Positions 11,507-23,927 of a stretch of 64,000 nt of DNA are shown in pieces. Where the stretch lies: assembly GCA_947623455.1 (NCBI GenBank), contig OX392532.1, positions 51,091,058 through 51,155,057 of the forward strand. Reading direction: 5' to 3'. Source of the DNA: Mimachlamys varia. Taxonomy: Eukaryota; Mollusca; Bivalvia; Pectinida; Pectinidae. Position 1 is the first letter of the stretch. Each line of letters starts with the position of its first letter. The notes under the pieces were generated by a model that saw only the letters and a list, made by a program, of their open reading frames with translations, did not search any database and had not been told where the DNA came from. A program made the position numbers and the translations under genes.

Positions 11507-12564
11507 CTCAATATTGGTATTGGTATTTTGCCTGTAATGAACTTAAATTGGCTAAAGTAAAGCCTCTTTTTAAGAAAAGTGATGAGGCTTAAGGATCTTC
11601 TCTTGTGAGATTTCAATCACGTTCAAATCTCGTTTTGATATCACGTGAGATATTTTGTAATATCTAACAATTTATTATCACTTTTGATAGCAAGTATGCA
11701 TCTGGAAAATGTAGCAAAAAATTAGGTGTCTGTTATCTGTACAACTTTTTTAAGAAGAATTAACAAAAGAGACTATTATGTCGGCCATTTTGAAAATTAG
11801 TTTTTCTGTGTATTTCTTCCACTTCAGGAACGGCCAGAATTTCATGATTTTTGTGCTTGATTGATCATTTAAAATCGTCACTATGTCGCCATTTTTCATT
11901 ACGGCAAGTAATGATATTTGTTTTACATTTTGGGTATGTTTTTAAGATATTTAGTGTAATTGAAGTGATTTTGATTTTTGACTCAAGAATAGTAAAAAAA
12001 TAACACATTTGATAACGGGACAAAAAACAAGCCCGCTACCACCCCAGTTTTTATGACTGCTTTAGAATGAGAAACCCATTTCCTTTTGATCTGCCAAATA
12101 TATAAAAAATAAGTTTGTCGCCAGAATATTTTTCATAAAGCATTTAATCTGCAAAAATGATGAAAAATGGAGTATTTTCTCATTAATAAATAAGGGGTAG
12201 GGGTAGCTAACATTTATTTTTTGAGCTTAAAGAATAATTTGAAGACTTTTTTCTTCCGTAATTAATAAGAAAATACTATATATTTTGGTCAATTCTGCAA
12301 ACATTCATACATCTGGAAGATGTTGATCACAAATCTGGAAGATGTTGAATGAAATTGTCTTGCAATTGGCCAAAACAGCATTTTCACACAAATCACATGT
12401 TTTGCTCGTTTTGATACCTTTGACCGAGCAAAGCACAAAAACGAATTCACTACCATATATTTTTTTTCATTTTCTGCCTTGCAACAAGCTCAATTTTCTA
12501 AAAATGCATATAAGAAAAAAATTAGTCGTCAGAAAATTTCAACTTTTCATAAGAGAAGATCTTT
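11507..12564. other. AT-rich intergenic stretch, nothing recognised
   Basis: No repeat array or coding similarity seen; a 74-codon frame at 12342-12566 has no recognisable domain and runs into the decayed retroelement. Confidence 0.5.
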
Positions 12565-12744
12565 AAAGCCAAAAACTATAGACCATTCTAAATATTGTGT
12601 CAAAAATCATGGAAAAGGCTGTGTACAAACAATTGGAAAATTACTTGACCTCAAATAATATATTACATGAATATCAGTCTGGCTTTAGAAGTACATATTC
12701 TACAGACTCTTGTTTGGTCCACCTAATTGACCATATTAAATAAC
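12565..12744 (+). pseudogene. Non-LTR retrotransposon reverse transcriptase fragment, 5' part
   Basis: After a frameshift near 12590, the plus strand reads SKIMEKAVYKQLENYL, then HEYQSGFRSTYSTDSC and HLIDHIK, the N-terminal reverse-transcriptase region of jockey/CR1-like non-LTR elements. It stops at TAA at 12743, where the composite insertion begins. No endonuclease domain is seen upstream, so the copy is 5'-truncated. It continues at 14552. Confidence 0.8.
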
Positions 12745-12867
12745 AAGTGCTAATTGTAATGGGGTACCATTACAGATGTCCCCCAAAACTACCCCTTTGG
12801 TCGGAACTGATGAGCCCAATGAACTCACAATGGAAATATAGCTGACACCCCATATATCAGCGGTCAG

Positions 12868-13379
12868 GTTGACGAATTAGGAAACGGAGGTTACGACAAT
12901 GTCCGTGGTGTTCTACTACAGTTATATATAAAATTTCATTGAAATCGGACAATATATAAATTTCGACCAATCAGAAGCCAGGAAATAGCGGCCATGTTGA
13001 CGAATCACGAAACGGAGGTTACGACAATGTCCGTGGTGTCCTACTACAGTTATATATAAAATTTCATTGAAATCGGACAATATATAAATTTCGACCAATC
13101 AGAAGCCAGGAAATAGCGGCCATGTTGACGAATCACGAAATGGAAGTTACGACAATGTTGTTGGTGTAATACTACACATATATATTAAATTTCATTGAAA
13201 TCGGACAATATATAAATTTCGACCAATCAGAAGCCAGGAAATAGCGGCCATGTTGACGAATCATGAAACGGATGTGACGACAATGTTGTTGGTGTAATAC
13301 TACACATATATATTAAATTTCATTGAAATCGGACAATATATAAATTTCAACCAATCAGAGGCCTCCATTTTCGTTTCGG
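12868..13379. repeat. 128-bp tandem repeat, 4 copies
   Basis: GTTGACGAAT recurs at 12868, 12996, 13124 and 13252, exactly 128 bp apart; each unit contains CATTGAAATCGGACAATATA and CCAATCAGAAGCCAGGAAAT. Confidence 0.93.
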
Positions 13380-13650
13380 TGGCAACCAAACTTTACGAAA
13401 ATGTTACCATGTTATTCAGCATCCCTTAAAACACCCATGTACCAATTTTTACTGAAATCGGAGACTGAATTTTGAAAACCGGAAATTAGCTCTGGCGGCC
13501 ATCTTGGACTTCCGGTCGCGAAAAAACAACCCGTTTTCACACACCCCGCCCCTAATGAGTATGTGTGTGAAGTTTCGTGAAGATCCGTCCAGTAGTTTTT
13601 GAGAAAACGGTCGGAAACCTCCGCGGCGGAAGAAAGTGGAAGAAACAAGA

Positions 13651-13700
13651 ATAATAATAATAATAATAATTAAAACATAATCTTACATAATAATAATAAT
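13651..13700. repeat. (AAT)n microsatellite, first run
   Basis: ATAATAATAATAATAATAAT follows GAAGAAACAAG; a second short run is at 13688-13700. Confidence 0.85.
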
Positions 13701-14438
13701 TAGCTCGTGTTTGGACCAATTTCCAAATGAAATACGTTTTCTGAAGGCAAATGTTATTCTAAGAAAAAAAATCAAGGTCTCAGTTGTGTCAATTAACCGG
13801 AAAGTACCTTAAAACGGCATTTTCCGCTAAATTTGGTGTTCGTCTGCTCAATTTCGCCGCCGCCATTCGACTAATTATAGGAATATCAACATGGTACGAC
13901 ATGAAATATTTTCTATAATTTTTTTAACCTTAACAGTTTAGATTATCAAACAATAACATATTTATGTAATATCAAGAATTCTAACTAAGCACATCAGTAC
14001 CATAATTATATTTTTATTATCGTTTTCTATGTTAAAAAAACATTTCGTATGTTTTCTTGCGAATCGGCACGGAACCGGGAGCAGGATAGTGGTCACATGA
14101 TTCGAAAAAAAATCACGTGATTTCTCGTATAAAAATAGAACGGGAAGCGCAAATGTCAGGTAGCCGCGATAAACAATATTGGCTGACGAAAACAGAGTCA
14201 CAAGCTAAGACTAGACAAGAAAGAAGCTGAAAGAGACTATTGAAAGATCGGAATAGATGCATCTGACAAACAAAAAGAAATACGACACTATCAATGAAGA
14301 CGAAGAGCATGGTTGAACGAAGTGTGGTTGAGTTGACAGTGCTTTCGAAAAACAAAAACGTACAGCTGATACTTGTACGAAAATACTTTCTTCATTCACG
14401 TACACTGTAAGATTATGTTCGGTAAAGCTTGTAATAAG
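13700..14438. mobile_element. Unidentified nested segment between two (AAT)n runs
   Basis: The sequence lies between two AAT microsatellites that otherwise look like one interrupted tail. It has a CpG-rich patch (CGCCGCCGCCATTCG near 13856) and a broken reading frame from ATGTCAGG (14153) rich in Lys, Arg and Gln that meets stops within 30 codons. I do not recognise the family. Confidence 0.35.
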
Positions 14439-14495
14439 AATAATAATAATAATAATAATAATAATATAATAATAATAATAATAATAATAAGAAAC
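14439..14495. repeat. (AAT)n microsatellite, second run
   Basis: AATAATAATAATAATAATAA runs with one interruption, directly before GAAACCGAGCAAAAACAATA and the terminal hairpin. Confidence 0.9.
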
Positions 14496-14551
14496 CGAGC
14501 AAAAACAATATGTCCCCCCACTTCGTTTGGGGGACATAATAATAAAAAAAA

Positions 14552-15319
14552 GCACAAGGCTTATTTACTGGTATGGCACTTTTAGACCTCCAAAAGGCCT
14601 TCGACACAGCTGATCATCACATTATGCGCGAAAAGCTAACCTCCATTGGTGTAAGTTCCATAATTGGTGCCAACCCTATCTTACTAACATGAAACAAATT
14701 ATGAATGTAAATGGTCATGACTCAGAAGTAAATTATGTAACATACAGAGTACTACAGGGCGGTTTACTTGACCCCTTGTTATTTATAATATACATTATGT
14801 ATGTCAAAGCAGTATTGAAACTGATTATAAAGTTCTATACTTATATAGATGACACTGCTATCCTGTTCTCACATAAGAAGAACAAACAAGCTTTTGCAGA
14901 AAAACTATCAAGAATGTTAGAATCCTGCCAAGACTGCTAAGTTGATAATTACTTTTCCCTTCATTTTAGAAAAACTGAATGTATACTTTTTGGTCCAAAA
15001 AGGAAACTACAGCAAGTTGAAACAACAGAAAGTATATAATTATTACTTGCAATATATTGTATATTATTATTATTAATGGTATTATAATTGAAGCCAAAAT
15101 TTGATAAAACATCGTAATTTTTACCAAACAAAGATTTTCTTGAGAATTATCTCACTTATTATTTACCAATCTTTCCATACACGAAAGATGGTTCAGCACT
15201 ACAGTTACTCTTTAAGTATACTTGGTATCATAATTGACCAATTTCTAAAAGGCGATCATATCGTAAATTCTATAGTTAACAATGTTAACCAGAGACTGAA
15301 GTTCCTATATAGGAAATAA
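14552..15319 (+). pseudogene. Non-LTR reverse transcriptase fragment, 3' part
   Basis: Continues the reverse transcriptase begun at 12565. LFTGMALLDLQKAFDTADHH matches the motif-A region with its catalytic Asp. The motif-B region is degraded to YRVLQGGLLDPLLFIIYI. The active-site box reads YIDDTAILFS where YADDT is usual. After a stop at 14938 the thumb-like part reads GIIIDQFLKGD and NVNQRLKFLYRK (15215-15319). At least two stops and frameshifts make it a dead copy. A jockey/CR1-type clade is likely; the exact clade needs a tree. Confidence 0.82.
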
Positions 15320-15544
15320 ATAATGTGCCATTTAACTGCGATATTATATTATATTTGTATTACATGTGAAATGCTTGCCTCTCGCCAAAATAAAACCACA
15401 ACAAAATAGGGGAGATAACTCCTTCGAAATCAAAATTAGCAGCAAGAAGAGGAGTTACCTCTCTTTGGTTTGAACTTCTCCTAAAATATTTAATTAGCAG
15501 TTTAAAAACTCTCAAAATGTGCAAATGCTCGAAATCTGTCCCTA
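15320..15544. other. Short intergenic stretch
   Basis: Holds GGGGAGATAACTCC near 15410, a motif I associate with mollusc genomes, and nothing else recognised. Confidence 0.4.
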
Positions 15545-17862
15545 GAAGTCTGTCCCTGTCAAGTTTACTCAGTCTCGGTTTCTGCCACTGTCAAGTGTAC
15601 TCAGTCTCGGTAACTGTCCCTGTCAAGTGTACTCAGTCTCGGTAACTGTCCCTGTCAAGTGTACTCAGTCTCGGTAACTGCCCCTGTCAAGTTTACTCAG
15701 TCTCGGTTTCTGCCACTGTCAAGTGTACTCAGTCTCGGTAACTGTCCCTGTCAAGTGTACTCAGTCTCGGTAACTGTCCCTGTCAAGTGTACTCAGTCTC
15801 GGTAACTGTCCCTGTCAAGTTTACTCAGTCTCGATTTCTATCCCTGTCAAGTTTACTCAGCCTCGGTTTCTGCCCTTTCAAGTGTACTCAGTTTCGGTTT
15901 CTGTTCCTAGCACTTCTAGGTCTGCCCCTGTCAAGTGTACTCAGTCTCGGTTTCTGCCCCTGTCAAGTGTACTCAGTCTCAGTTACTGCCCTTGTCAAGT
16001 GTACTCAGTCTCGGTTACTGCCCCTGTCAAGTGTACTCAGTCTCAGTTACTGCCCCTGTCAAGTGTTCTCAGTCTCAGTTACTGTCCCTGTCAAGTTTAC
16101 TCAGTCTCGGTTACTGCTCCTGTCAAGTGTACTCAGTCTCGGTAACTGCCCCTGTCAAGTGTACTCAGTCTAGATTAGTGCCCCTGTCAAGTGTTCTCAG
16201 TCTCGGTAACTGCCCCTGTCAAGTGTACTCAGTCTCAGTTACTGCCCCTGTCAAGTGTACTCAGTCTCGGTAACTGCCCCTGTCAAGTGTACTCAGTCTC
16301 AGTTACTGCCCCCGTCAAGTGTACTCAGTCTTGTTTACTGGACCTGTCAAGTGTACTCAGTCTCGGTTACTGCCCCTGTCAAATGTACTCAGTCTCGGTA
16401 ACTGCCCCTGTCAAGTTTACTCAGTCTCAGTTACTGCCCCTGTCAAGTGTTCTCAGTCTCGGTTACTGCCCCTGTCAAGTGTACTCAGTCTCGGTAACTG
16501 CCCCTGTCAAGTGTACTCAGTCTCAGTTACTGCCCCTGTCAAGTGTACTCAGTCTTGTTTACTGGACCTGTCAAGTGTTCTCAGTCTCAGTTACTGCCCC
16601 TGTCAAGTGTTCTCAGTCTCGGTTACTGCCCCTGTCAAGTGTACTCAGTCTCAGTTACTGCCCTTGTCAAGTGTACTCAGTCTCGGTTACTGCCCCTGTC
16701 AAGTGTACTCAGTCTCGGTAACTGCCCCTGTCAAGTGTACTCAGTCTCGGTAACTGCCCCTGTCAAGTGAACTCAGTCTCGGTTACTGCTCCTGTCAAGT
16801 GTACTCAGTCTCGGTAACTGCCCCTGTCAAGTGTACTCAGTCTAGGTTAGTGCCCCTGTCAAGTGTTCTCAGTCTCGGTAACTGCCCCTGTCAAGTGTAC
16901 TCAGTCTCGGTTACTGCCCCTGTCAAGTGTACTCAGTCTCGGTAACTGCCCCTGTCAAGTGTACTCAGTCTCAGTTACTGCCCCTGTCAAGTGTACTCAG
17001 TCTCGGTAACTGCCCCTGTCAAGTGTACTCAGTCTCAGTTACTGCCCCTGTCAAGTGTACTCAGTCTCGGTAACTGCCCCTGTCAAGTGTACTCAGTCTC
17101 AGTTACTGCCCCTGTCAAGTGTACTCAGTCTCGGTAACTGCCCCTGTCAAGTGTACTCAGTCTCGGTAACTGCCCCTGTCAAGTGTACTCAGTCTCGGTT
17201 ACTGCCCCTGTCAAATGTACTCAGTCTCGGTAACTGCCCCTGTCAAGTGTACTCAGTCTCCGTTACTGCCCCTGTCAAGTGTTCTCAGTCTCGGTAACTG
17301 CCCCTGTCAAGTGTACTCAGTCTCGGTAACTGCCCCTGTCAAGTGTACTCAGTCTCAGTTACTGCCCCTGTCAAGTGTACTCAGTCTTGTTTACTGGACC
17401 TGTCAAGTGTACTCAGTCTCGGTTACTGCCCCTGTCAAGTGTACTCAGTCTCAGTTACTGCCCCTGTCAAGTGTTCTCAGTCTCAGTTACTGTCCCTGTC
17501 AAGTTTACTCAGTCTCGGTTACTGCCCCTGTCAAGTGTACTCAGTCTCGGTTACTGCCCCTGTCAAGTGTACTCAGTCTCGGTTACTGCCCCTGTCAAGT
17601 GTTCTCAGTCTCGGTTACTGCCCCTGTCAAGTGTACTCAGTCTCGGTTACTGCCCCTGTCAAGTGTACTCAGTCTTGTTTACTGCCCCTGTCAAGTGTAC
17701 TCAGTCTCAGTTACTGCCCCTGTCAAGCGCACTCAGTCTAGGTTAGTGCCCCTGTCAAGTGTTCTCAGTCTTGTTTACTGCCCCTGTCAAGTGTACTCAG
17801 TCTCGGTTACTGCCCCTGTCAAGTGTACTCAGTCTCAGTTACTGCCCCTGTAAAGTGTTCTC
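15545..17862. repeat. 32-bp minisatellite, about 72 copies
   Basis: Head-to-tail units of 32 bp with core TGTCAAGTGTACTCAGTCTC and a variable ending (GGTTACTG, GGTAACTG, AGTTACTG; rarer TTGTTTACTGGACC). Since 32 is not a multiple of three, three units make a 96-base frame cycle and overlapping open frames appear in all three plus frames with the same peptide. The first units (to ~15930) are the most diverged. Confidence 0.95.
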
Positions 17863-18229
17863 AGAGATGTGCTAGAGTCTGCCCCTGTAAAGTGCTTTAC
17901 TGTACTTGTGTTTCTTTTGATATTACCTATATTACGATATACACACGTTCTCCAATAACTATGGTTTAATTTAGCTTCTGATCCCCATCCCCGTGACAGA
18001 CGGAAGGGAAAGGAAGTAGGATGTTTATTTGACATAATTGCCTAGAAGTCAAATGTGTTCAAGGTCGTAAAACAGAGGCAAATATCACCATGGTAACCTT
18101 TGTTAAGGCAGTTGCTTAGAATATATATGTAGTAGTTTAACCATGTCACCCCTAAAGTCCATAAAGAACTCATCCAGATCACTGCGTGGTTGTTTACCAA
18201 AGTTACACAAGGATGAAATGTAGACTAGT
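17863..18229. other. Spacer between two large arrays
   Basis: About 370 bp of unique AT-rich sequence; no gene recognised. Confidence 0.5.
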
Positions 18230-21200
18230 ATTTACATGTATCCCAGGTCCCTGGTTTAGTATGTATCCAAGGTCCCTGGTTTAGCATGTATCCCAGGTCC
18301 CTGGTTTAGTATGTATCCCAGGTCCCTGGTTTAGTCTGTATCCCATGTCCCTGGTTTAGAATGTATCCCAGGTCCCTGGTTTAGCATGTGTCCCAGGTCT
18401 CTGGTTTAGTATATATCCCAGGTCCCTGGTTTAGCATATATCCCAGGTCTCTGGTTTAGTATGTATCCCAGGTCTCTGGTTTACTATGTATCCCAGGTCC
18501 CTGGTTTAGTATGTATCCCAGGTCCGGTTTAGTATTATTCTAGGTCCCTGATTTAGTATGTATCCAAGGTCTCTGGTTTAGTAAGTATCTCAGGTCCCTT
18601 GTTTAGTCTGTATCCCAGGTCCCTGGTTTAGTATGTATCCCAGGTCCGGTTTAGTATGTATTCTAGGTCACTTGTTTAGTATGTATTCCAGGTCCCTGGT
18701 TTAGTATGTATCCCAGGTCCGGTTTAGTATGTATCCAAGGTCCCTGGTTTAGTATGTATCCCAGGTCCCTGGTTTAGTATTTATCCCAGGTCCCTGGTTT
18801 AGTATGTATCCCAGGTCCCTGGTTTTGTATGTATCCCAGGTCCCTGGTTTTGTATGTATCCCAGGTCCCTGGTTTAGTATGTATCCCATGTCCCTAGTTT
18901 AGTATATACCCCAGGTCCCTGGTTTAGTATGTATCCCAGGTCCGGTTTAGTATGTATCCAAGGTCTCTGGTTTAGTAAGTATCCCAGGCCCCTGGTTTAC
19001 TCTGTATCCCATGTCCCTGGTTCAGTATGTATCCCAGGTCCCTGGTTTAGTCTGTATCCCAGGTCCCTGGTTCAGTATGTATCCCAGGTTCCTGGTTAAG
19101 TATATATCTCAGGTCCCTGGCTTAGCATATATCTCGGGTCCCTGGTTTAGTCTGTATCCCAGGTCCCTGGTCTAGTATGTATCCCAGGTCCCTGGTTTAG
19201 TATGTATCCCAGGTCCCTGGTTTAGTATATATCCCAGGTCCCTGGTTTAGTATATATCCCAGGTCCGGTTTAGTATGTATCCAAGGTCCCAGGTTTAGTA
19301 TGTATCCCAGTTCCATGGTTTGGTATGTATCCAAAGTCCCTGGTTTAGTATATATCTCGGGTCCCTGGTTTATTCTGTATCCCATGTCCCTGGTTCGGTA
19401 TGTATCCTAGGTCCCTGGTTTTGTCTGTATCCCAGGTCCCTGGTTCACAATTGATCCCTGGTCACTGGTTAAGTATATGTCTCAGGTCCCTGGTTTAGTA
19501 TATATCTCGGGTCCCTGGTTTAGTCTGTATCCCAGGTCCCTGGTTTAGTATGTATCCCAGGTCCCTGGTTTAGTATGTATCCCAGAACCCTGGTTTAGTA
19601 TGTATCCCAGTTCCATGGTTTGGTATGTATCCAAAGTCCCTGGTTTAGTATCCATCTCAGGTCCCTGGTTTAGTATGTATCCAAGGTCCCTGGATTAGTA
19701 TGTAACCCAGGTCCCTGGTTTAGTATGTATCCCAGGTCCCTGGTTTAGTATGTAACCCAGGTCCCTGGGTTAGTATGTATCCTAGGTCCCTGGTTTAGTC
19801 TGTATCCCAGGTCCCTGGTTTAGTATGTATCCCAGGTCCCTGGTTTAGTATGAATCCCAGGTCTCTGGTTTACTATGTATCCCAGGTCCCTGGTTTAGTA
19901 TGTATCCCAGGTCCGGTTTAGTATGTATTCTAGGTCCCTGATTTAGTATGTATCCAAGGTCTCTGGTTTAGTAAGTATCTCAGGTCCCTTGTTTAGTCTG
20001 TATCCCAGGTCCCTGGTTTAGTATGTATCCCAGGTCCGGTTTAGTATGTATTCTAGGTCACTTGTTTAGTATGTATTCCAGGTCCCTGGTTTAGTATGTA
20101 TCCCAGGTCCGGTTTAGTATGTATCCCAGGTCCCTGGTTTAGTATTTATCCCAGGTCCCTGGTTTAGTATGTATCCCAGGTCCCTGGTTTTGTATGTATC
20201 CCAGGTCCCTGGTTTTGTATGTATCCCAGGTCCCTGGTTTAGTATGTATCCCATGTCCCTAGTTTAGTATATACCCCAGGTCCCTGGTTAAGTATGTATC
20301 CCAGGTCCGGTTTAGTAGGTATCCAAGGTCTCTGGTTTAGTAAGTATCCCAGGTCCCTGGTTTACTCTGTATCCCATGTCCCTGGTTCAGTATGTATCCC
20401 AGGTCCCTGGTTTAGTCTGTATCCCAGGTCCCTGGTTCAGTATGTATCCCAGGTTCCTGGTTAAGTATATATCTCAGGTCCCTGGTTTAGTATATATCTC
20501 GGGTCCCTGGTTTAGTCTGTATCCCAGGTCCCTGGTCTAGTATGTATCCCAGGTCCCTGGTTTAGTATGTATCCCAGGTCCCTGGTTTAGTATATATCCC
20601 AGGTCTCTGGTTTAGTATATATCCCAGGTCCGGTTTAGTATGTATCCAAGGTCCCTGGTTTAGTATGTATCCCAGTTCCCTGGTTTGGTATGTATCCAAA
20701 GTCCCTGGTTTAGTATATATCTCGGGTCCCTGGTTTATTCTGTATCCCATGTCCCTGGTTCGGTATGTATCCTAGGTCCCTGGTTTAGTCTGTATCCCAG
20801 GTCCCTGGTTCACAATTGATCCCAGGTCCCTGGTTAAGTATATATCTCAGGTCCCTGGTTTAGTATATATCTCGGGTCCCTGGTTTAGTCTGTATCCCAG
20901 GTCCCTGGTTTAGTATGTATCCCAGGTCCCTGGTTTAGTATGTATCCCAGGTCCCTGGTTTAGTATATATCCCAGGTCTCTGGTTTAGTATATATCCCAG
21001 GTCCCTGGTTTAGCATATATCCCAGGTCCCTGGTTTAGCATATATCCCAGGTCTCTGGTTTAGTATATATCCCAGGTCCCTGGTTAAGTATATATCCCAG
21101 GTCCCTGGTTTAGTCTGTATCCCAGATCCCTGGTTTAGTATGTATCCCAGTTCCATGGTTTGGTATGTATCCAAAGTCCCTGGTTTAGTATCCATCTCAG

Positions 21201-23855
21201 GTCCCTGGTTTAGTATGTATCCAAGGTCCCTGGTTTAGTATGTATCCCAGGTCCCTGGTTTAGTATGTAACCCAGGTCCCTGGGTTAGTATGTATCCAAG
21301 TTCCATGGTTTGGTATGTATCCAAAGTCCCTGGTTTAGTATCCATCTCAGGTCCCTGGTTTAGTATGTATCCAAGGTCCCTGGATTAGTATGTAACCCAG
21401 GTCCCTGGTTTAGTATGTATCCCAGGTCCCTGGTTTAGTATGTAACCCAGGTCCCTGGGTTAGTATGTATCCTAGGTCCCTGGTTTAGTCTGTATCCCAG
21501 GTCCCTGGTTTAGTATGTATCCCAGGTCCCTGGTTTAGTATGTATCCCAGGTCTCTGGTTTACTATGTATCCCAGGTCCCTGGTTTAGTATGTATCCCAG
21601 GTCCGGTTTAGTATGTATTCTAGGTCCCTGATTTAGTATGTATCCAAGGTCCTGGTTTAGTAAGTATCTCAGGTCCCTTGTTTAGTCTGTATCCCAGGTC
21701 CCTGGTTTAGTATGTATCCCAGGTCCGGTTTAGTATGTATTCTAGGTCACTTGTTTAGTATGTATTCCAGGTCCCTGGTTTAGTATGTATCCCAGGTCCG
21801 GTTTAGTATGTATCCCAGGTCCCTGGTTTAGTATTTATCCCAGGTCCCTGGTTTTGTATGTATCCCAGGTCCCTGGTTTTGTATGTATCCCAGATCCCTG
21901 GTTTAGTATGTATCCCATGTCCCTAGTTTAGTATATACCCCAGGTCCCTGGTTTAGTATGTATCCCAGGTCCGGTTTAGTAGGTATCCAAGGTCTCTGGT
22001 TTAGTAAGTATCCCAGGTCCCTGGTTTACTCTGTATCCCATGTCCCTGGTTCAGTATGTATCCCAGGTCCCTGGTTTAGTCTGTATCCCAGGTCCCTGGT
22101 TCAGTATGTATCCCAGGTTCCTGGTTAAGTATATATCTCAGGTCCCTGGTTTAGTATATATCTCGGGTCCCTGGTTTAGTCTGTATCCCAGGTCCCTGGT
22201 CTAGTATGTATCCCAGGTCCCTTGTTTAGTCTGTATCCCAGGTCTCTGGTTTAGTATATATCCCAGGTCCGGTTTAGTATGTATCCAAGGTCCCTGGTTT
22301 AGTATGTATCCCAGTTCCCTGGTTTGGTATGTATCCAAAGTCCCTGGTTTAGTATATATCTCGGGTCCCTGGTTTATTCTGTATCCCATGTCCCTGGTTC
22401 GGTATGTATCCTAGGTCCCTGGTTTAGTCTGTATCCCAGGTCCCTGGTTCACAATTGATCCCAGGTCCCTGGTTAAGTATATATCTCAGGTCCCTGGTTT
22501 AGTATATATCTCGGGTCCCTGGTTTAGTCTGTATCCCAGGTCCCTGGTTTAGTATGTATCCCAGGTCCCTGGTTTAGTATGTATCCCAGGTCCCTGGTTT
22601 AGTATATATCCCAGGTCTCTGGTTTAGTATATATCCCAGGTCCCTGGTTTAGCATATATCCCAGGTCCCTGGTTTAGCATATATCCCAGGTCTCTGGTTT
22701 AGTATATATCCCAGGTCCCTGGTTAAGTATATATCCCAGGTCCCTGGTTTAGTCTGTATCCCAGATCCCTGGTTTAGTATGTATCCCAGTTCCCTGGTTT
22801 GGTATGTATCCAAAGTCCCTGGTTTAGTATCCATCTCAGGTCCCTGGTTTAGTATGTATCCAAGGTCCCTGGTTTAGTATGTATCCCAGGTCCCTGGTTT
22901 AGTATGTAACCCAGGTCCCTGGGTTAGTCTGTATCCCAGGTCCCTGGTTTAGTCTGTATCCCAGGTCCCTGGTTTAGTATGTATCCCAGGTCCCTGGTTT
23001 AGTATGTATCCCAGGTCCCTGGTTTAGTATGTAACCCAGGTCCCTGGTTTAGTATGTAACCCAGGTCCCTGGGTTAGTATGTATCCCAGGTCCCTGATTT
23101 AGTATGTATCCAAGGTCTCTGGTTTAGCAAGTATCTCAGGTCCCTTGTTTAGTCTGTATCCCAGGTCCCGTGTTTAGTATGTATCACAGGTCCCTGGTTT
23201 AGTATGTATCCCATGTCCCTGGTTTAGTCTGTATCCCAGGTCCCTGATTTAGTATGTATCCAAGGTCCCTGGTTTAGTATGTATCCCAGGTCCCTGGTTT
23301 AGTCTGTATCGCAGGTCCCGTGTTTAGTATGTATTCTAGGTCACTTGTTTAGTATGTATCCCAGGTCCCTGGTTTAGTATGTATCCCAGGTCCCTGGTTT
23401 AGTATATATCCAAGGTCTCTGGTTTAGTATGTATCCCAGGTCCCTGGTTTAGTATGTATCCAAGGTCCCTGGTTTAGTATGTATCCCAGGTCCCTGGTTT
23501 AGTATGTATCCCAGGTCCCTTGTTTAGTATGTATCCCAAGTCCCTGGTTTAGTATGTATCCCAGGTCCCTGGTTTAGTATGTATCCCAGGTCCCTGGTTT
23601 AGTATGTATCCCAGGTCCCTTGTTTAGTATGTATCCCAGGTCCCTGGTTTAGTCTGTATCCCAGGTCCCTGGTTTAGTCTGTATCACAGGTCCCTGGTTT
23701 AGTATGTATCCCAGGTCCCTGGTTTAGTATATATCCCATGTCCCTGGTTTAGTATATATCCAAGGTCCCTGGTTTAGTATGTATCCCAGGTCCCTGGTTT
23801 AGTATGTATCCCAGGTCCCTTGTTTAGTATGTATCCCAAGTCCCTGGCTTCACTA
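18230..23855. repeat. 25-bp satellite array with higher-order duplications, about 225 copies
   Basis: Units of 25 bp with core TCCCAGGTCCCTGGTTTAGT. Each holds CCAGGTCCCTGG, two complementary 5-base arms around TC. Rare variants mark larger repeats: CACAATTGAT occurs at 19446, 20811 and 22450, i.e. spacings of 1365 and 1639 bp, and other variant blocks repeat at the same spacings. Shortened units (CAGGTCCGGTTTAG) recur in register with them. The minus-strand open frames reading GYILNQGP/TKPGT are array artefacts. Confidence 0.95.
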
Positions 23856-23898
23856 GGACATAACACATTTTCAAAGAACAAAACAAGTCATGTTTAAG

Positions 23899-23927
23899 TT
23901 TATTTTTCAGGTTTTAGTCCATTTATT
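23899..23927 (-). terminator. Candidate NLK poly(A) signals
   Basis: Two minus-strand AATAAA hexamers (23922-23927 and 23899-23904) lie 45-70 bp before the satellite array. They are the last such signals before the repeat; use is not shown. Confidence 0.3.

Larger units (their letters stand above)
12745..14551. mobile_element. Composite insertion inside the reverse transcriptase (pearl-like element with a nested insertion)
   Basis: This block separates two collinear parts of one reverse transcriptase. Its left edge carries GATGTCCCCCAAAACTACCC; its right edge carries a strong hairpin, TATGTCCCCCCA / TTTGGGGGACATA (14510-14538). Inside are a leader, four 128-bp tandem repeats, a unique segment ending in (AAT)n, then unrelated sequence, then a second (AAT)n run and the hairpin. 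Tandem core repeats plus microsatellite plus terminal hairpin matches the layout described for bivalve 'pearl' elements (non-autonomous Helentron relatives). Class assignment is inference; exact edges are uncertain by ~10 bases. Confidence 0.6.

Noticed and set aside
14211..14607. Frames with poly-Tyr/Ile or poly-Asn runs
   Set aside because: Translations of the (AAT)n microsatellite.
15787..17853. Overlapping open frames reading VYSVSVTAPVKCTQS in three frames
   Set aside because: Same peptide in all three frames follows from a 32-bp unit; no start context, splice sites or domain.
15545..17862. CRISPR-like regular repeats
   Set aside because: Units are head-to-tail with no unique spacers, in eukaryotic DNA, with no cas-like genes; an ordinary minisatellite.
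19197..22834. Minus-strand frames with GYILNQGP / YTKPGT repeats
   Set aside because: Products of the 25-bp satellite; they stop at random within it.
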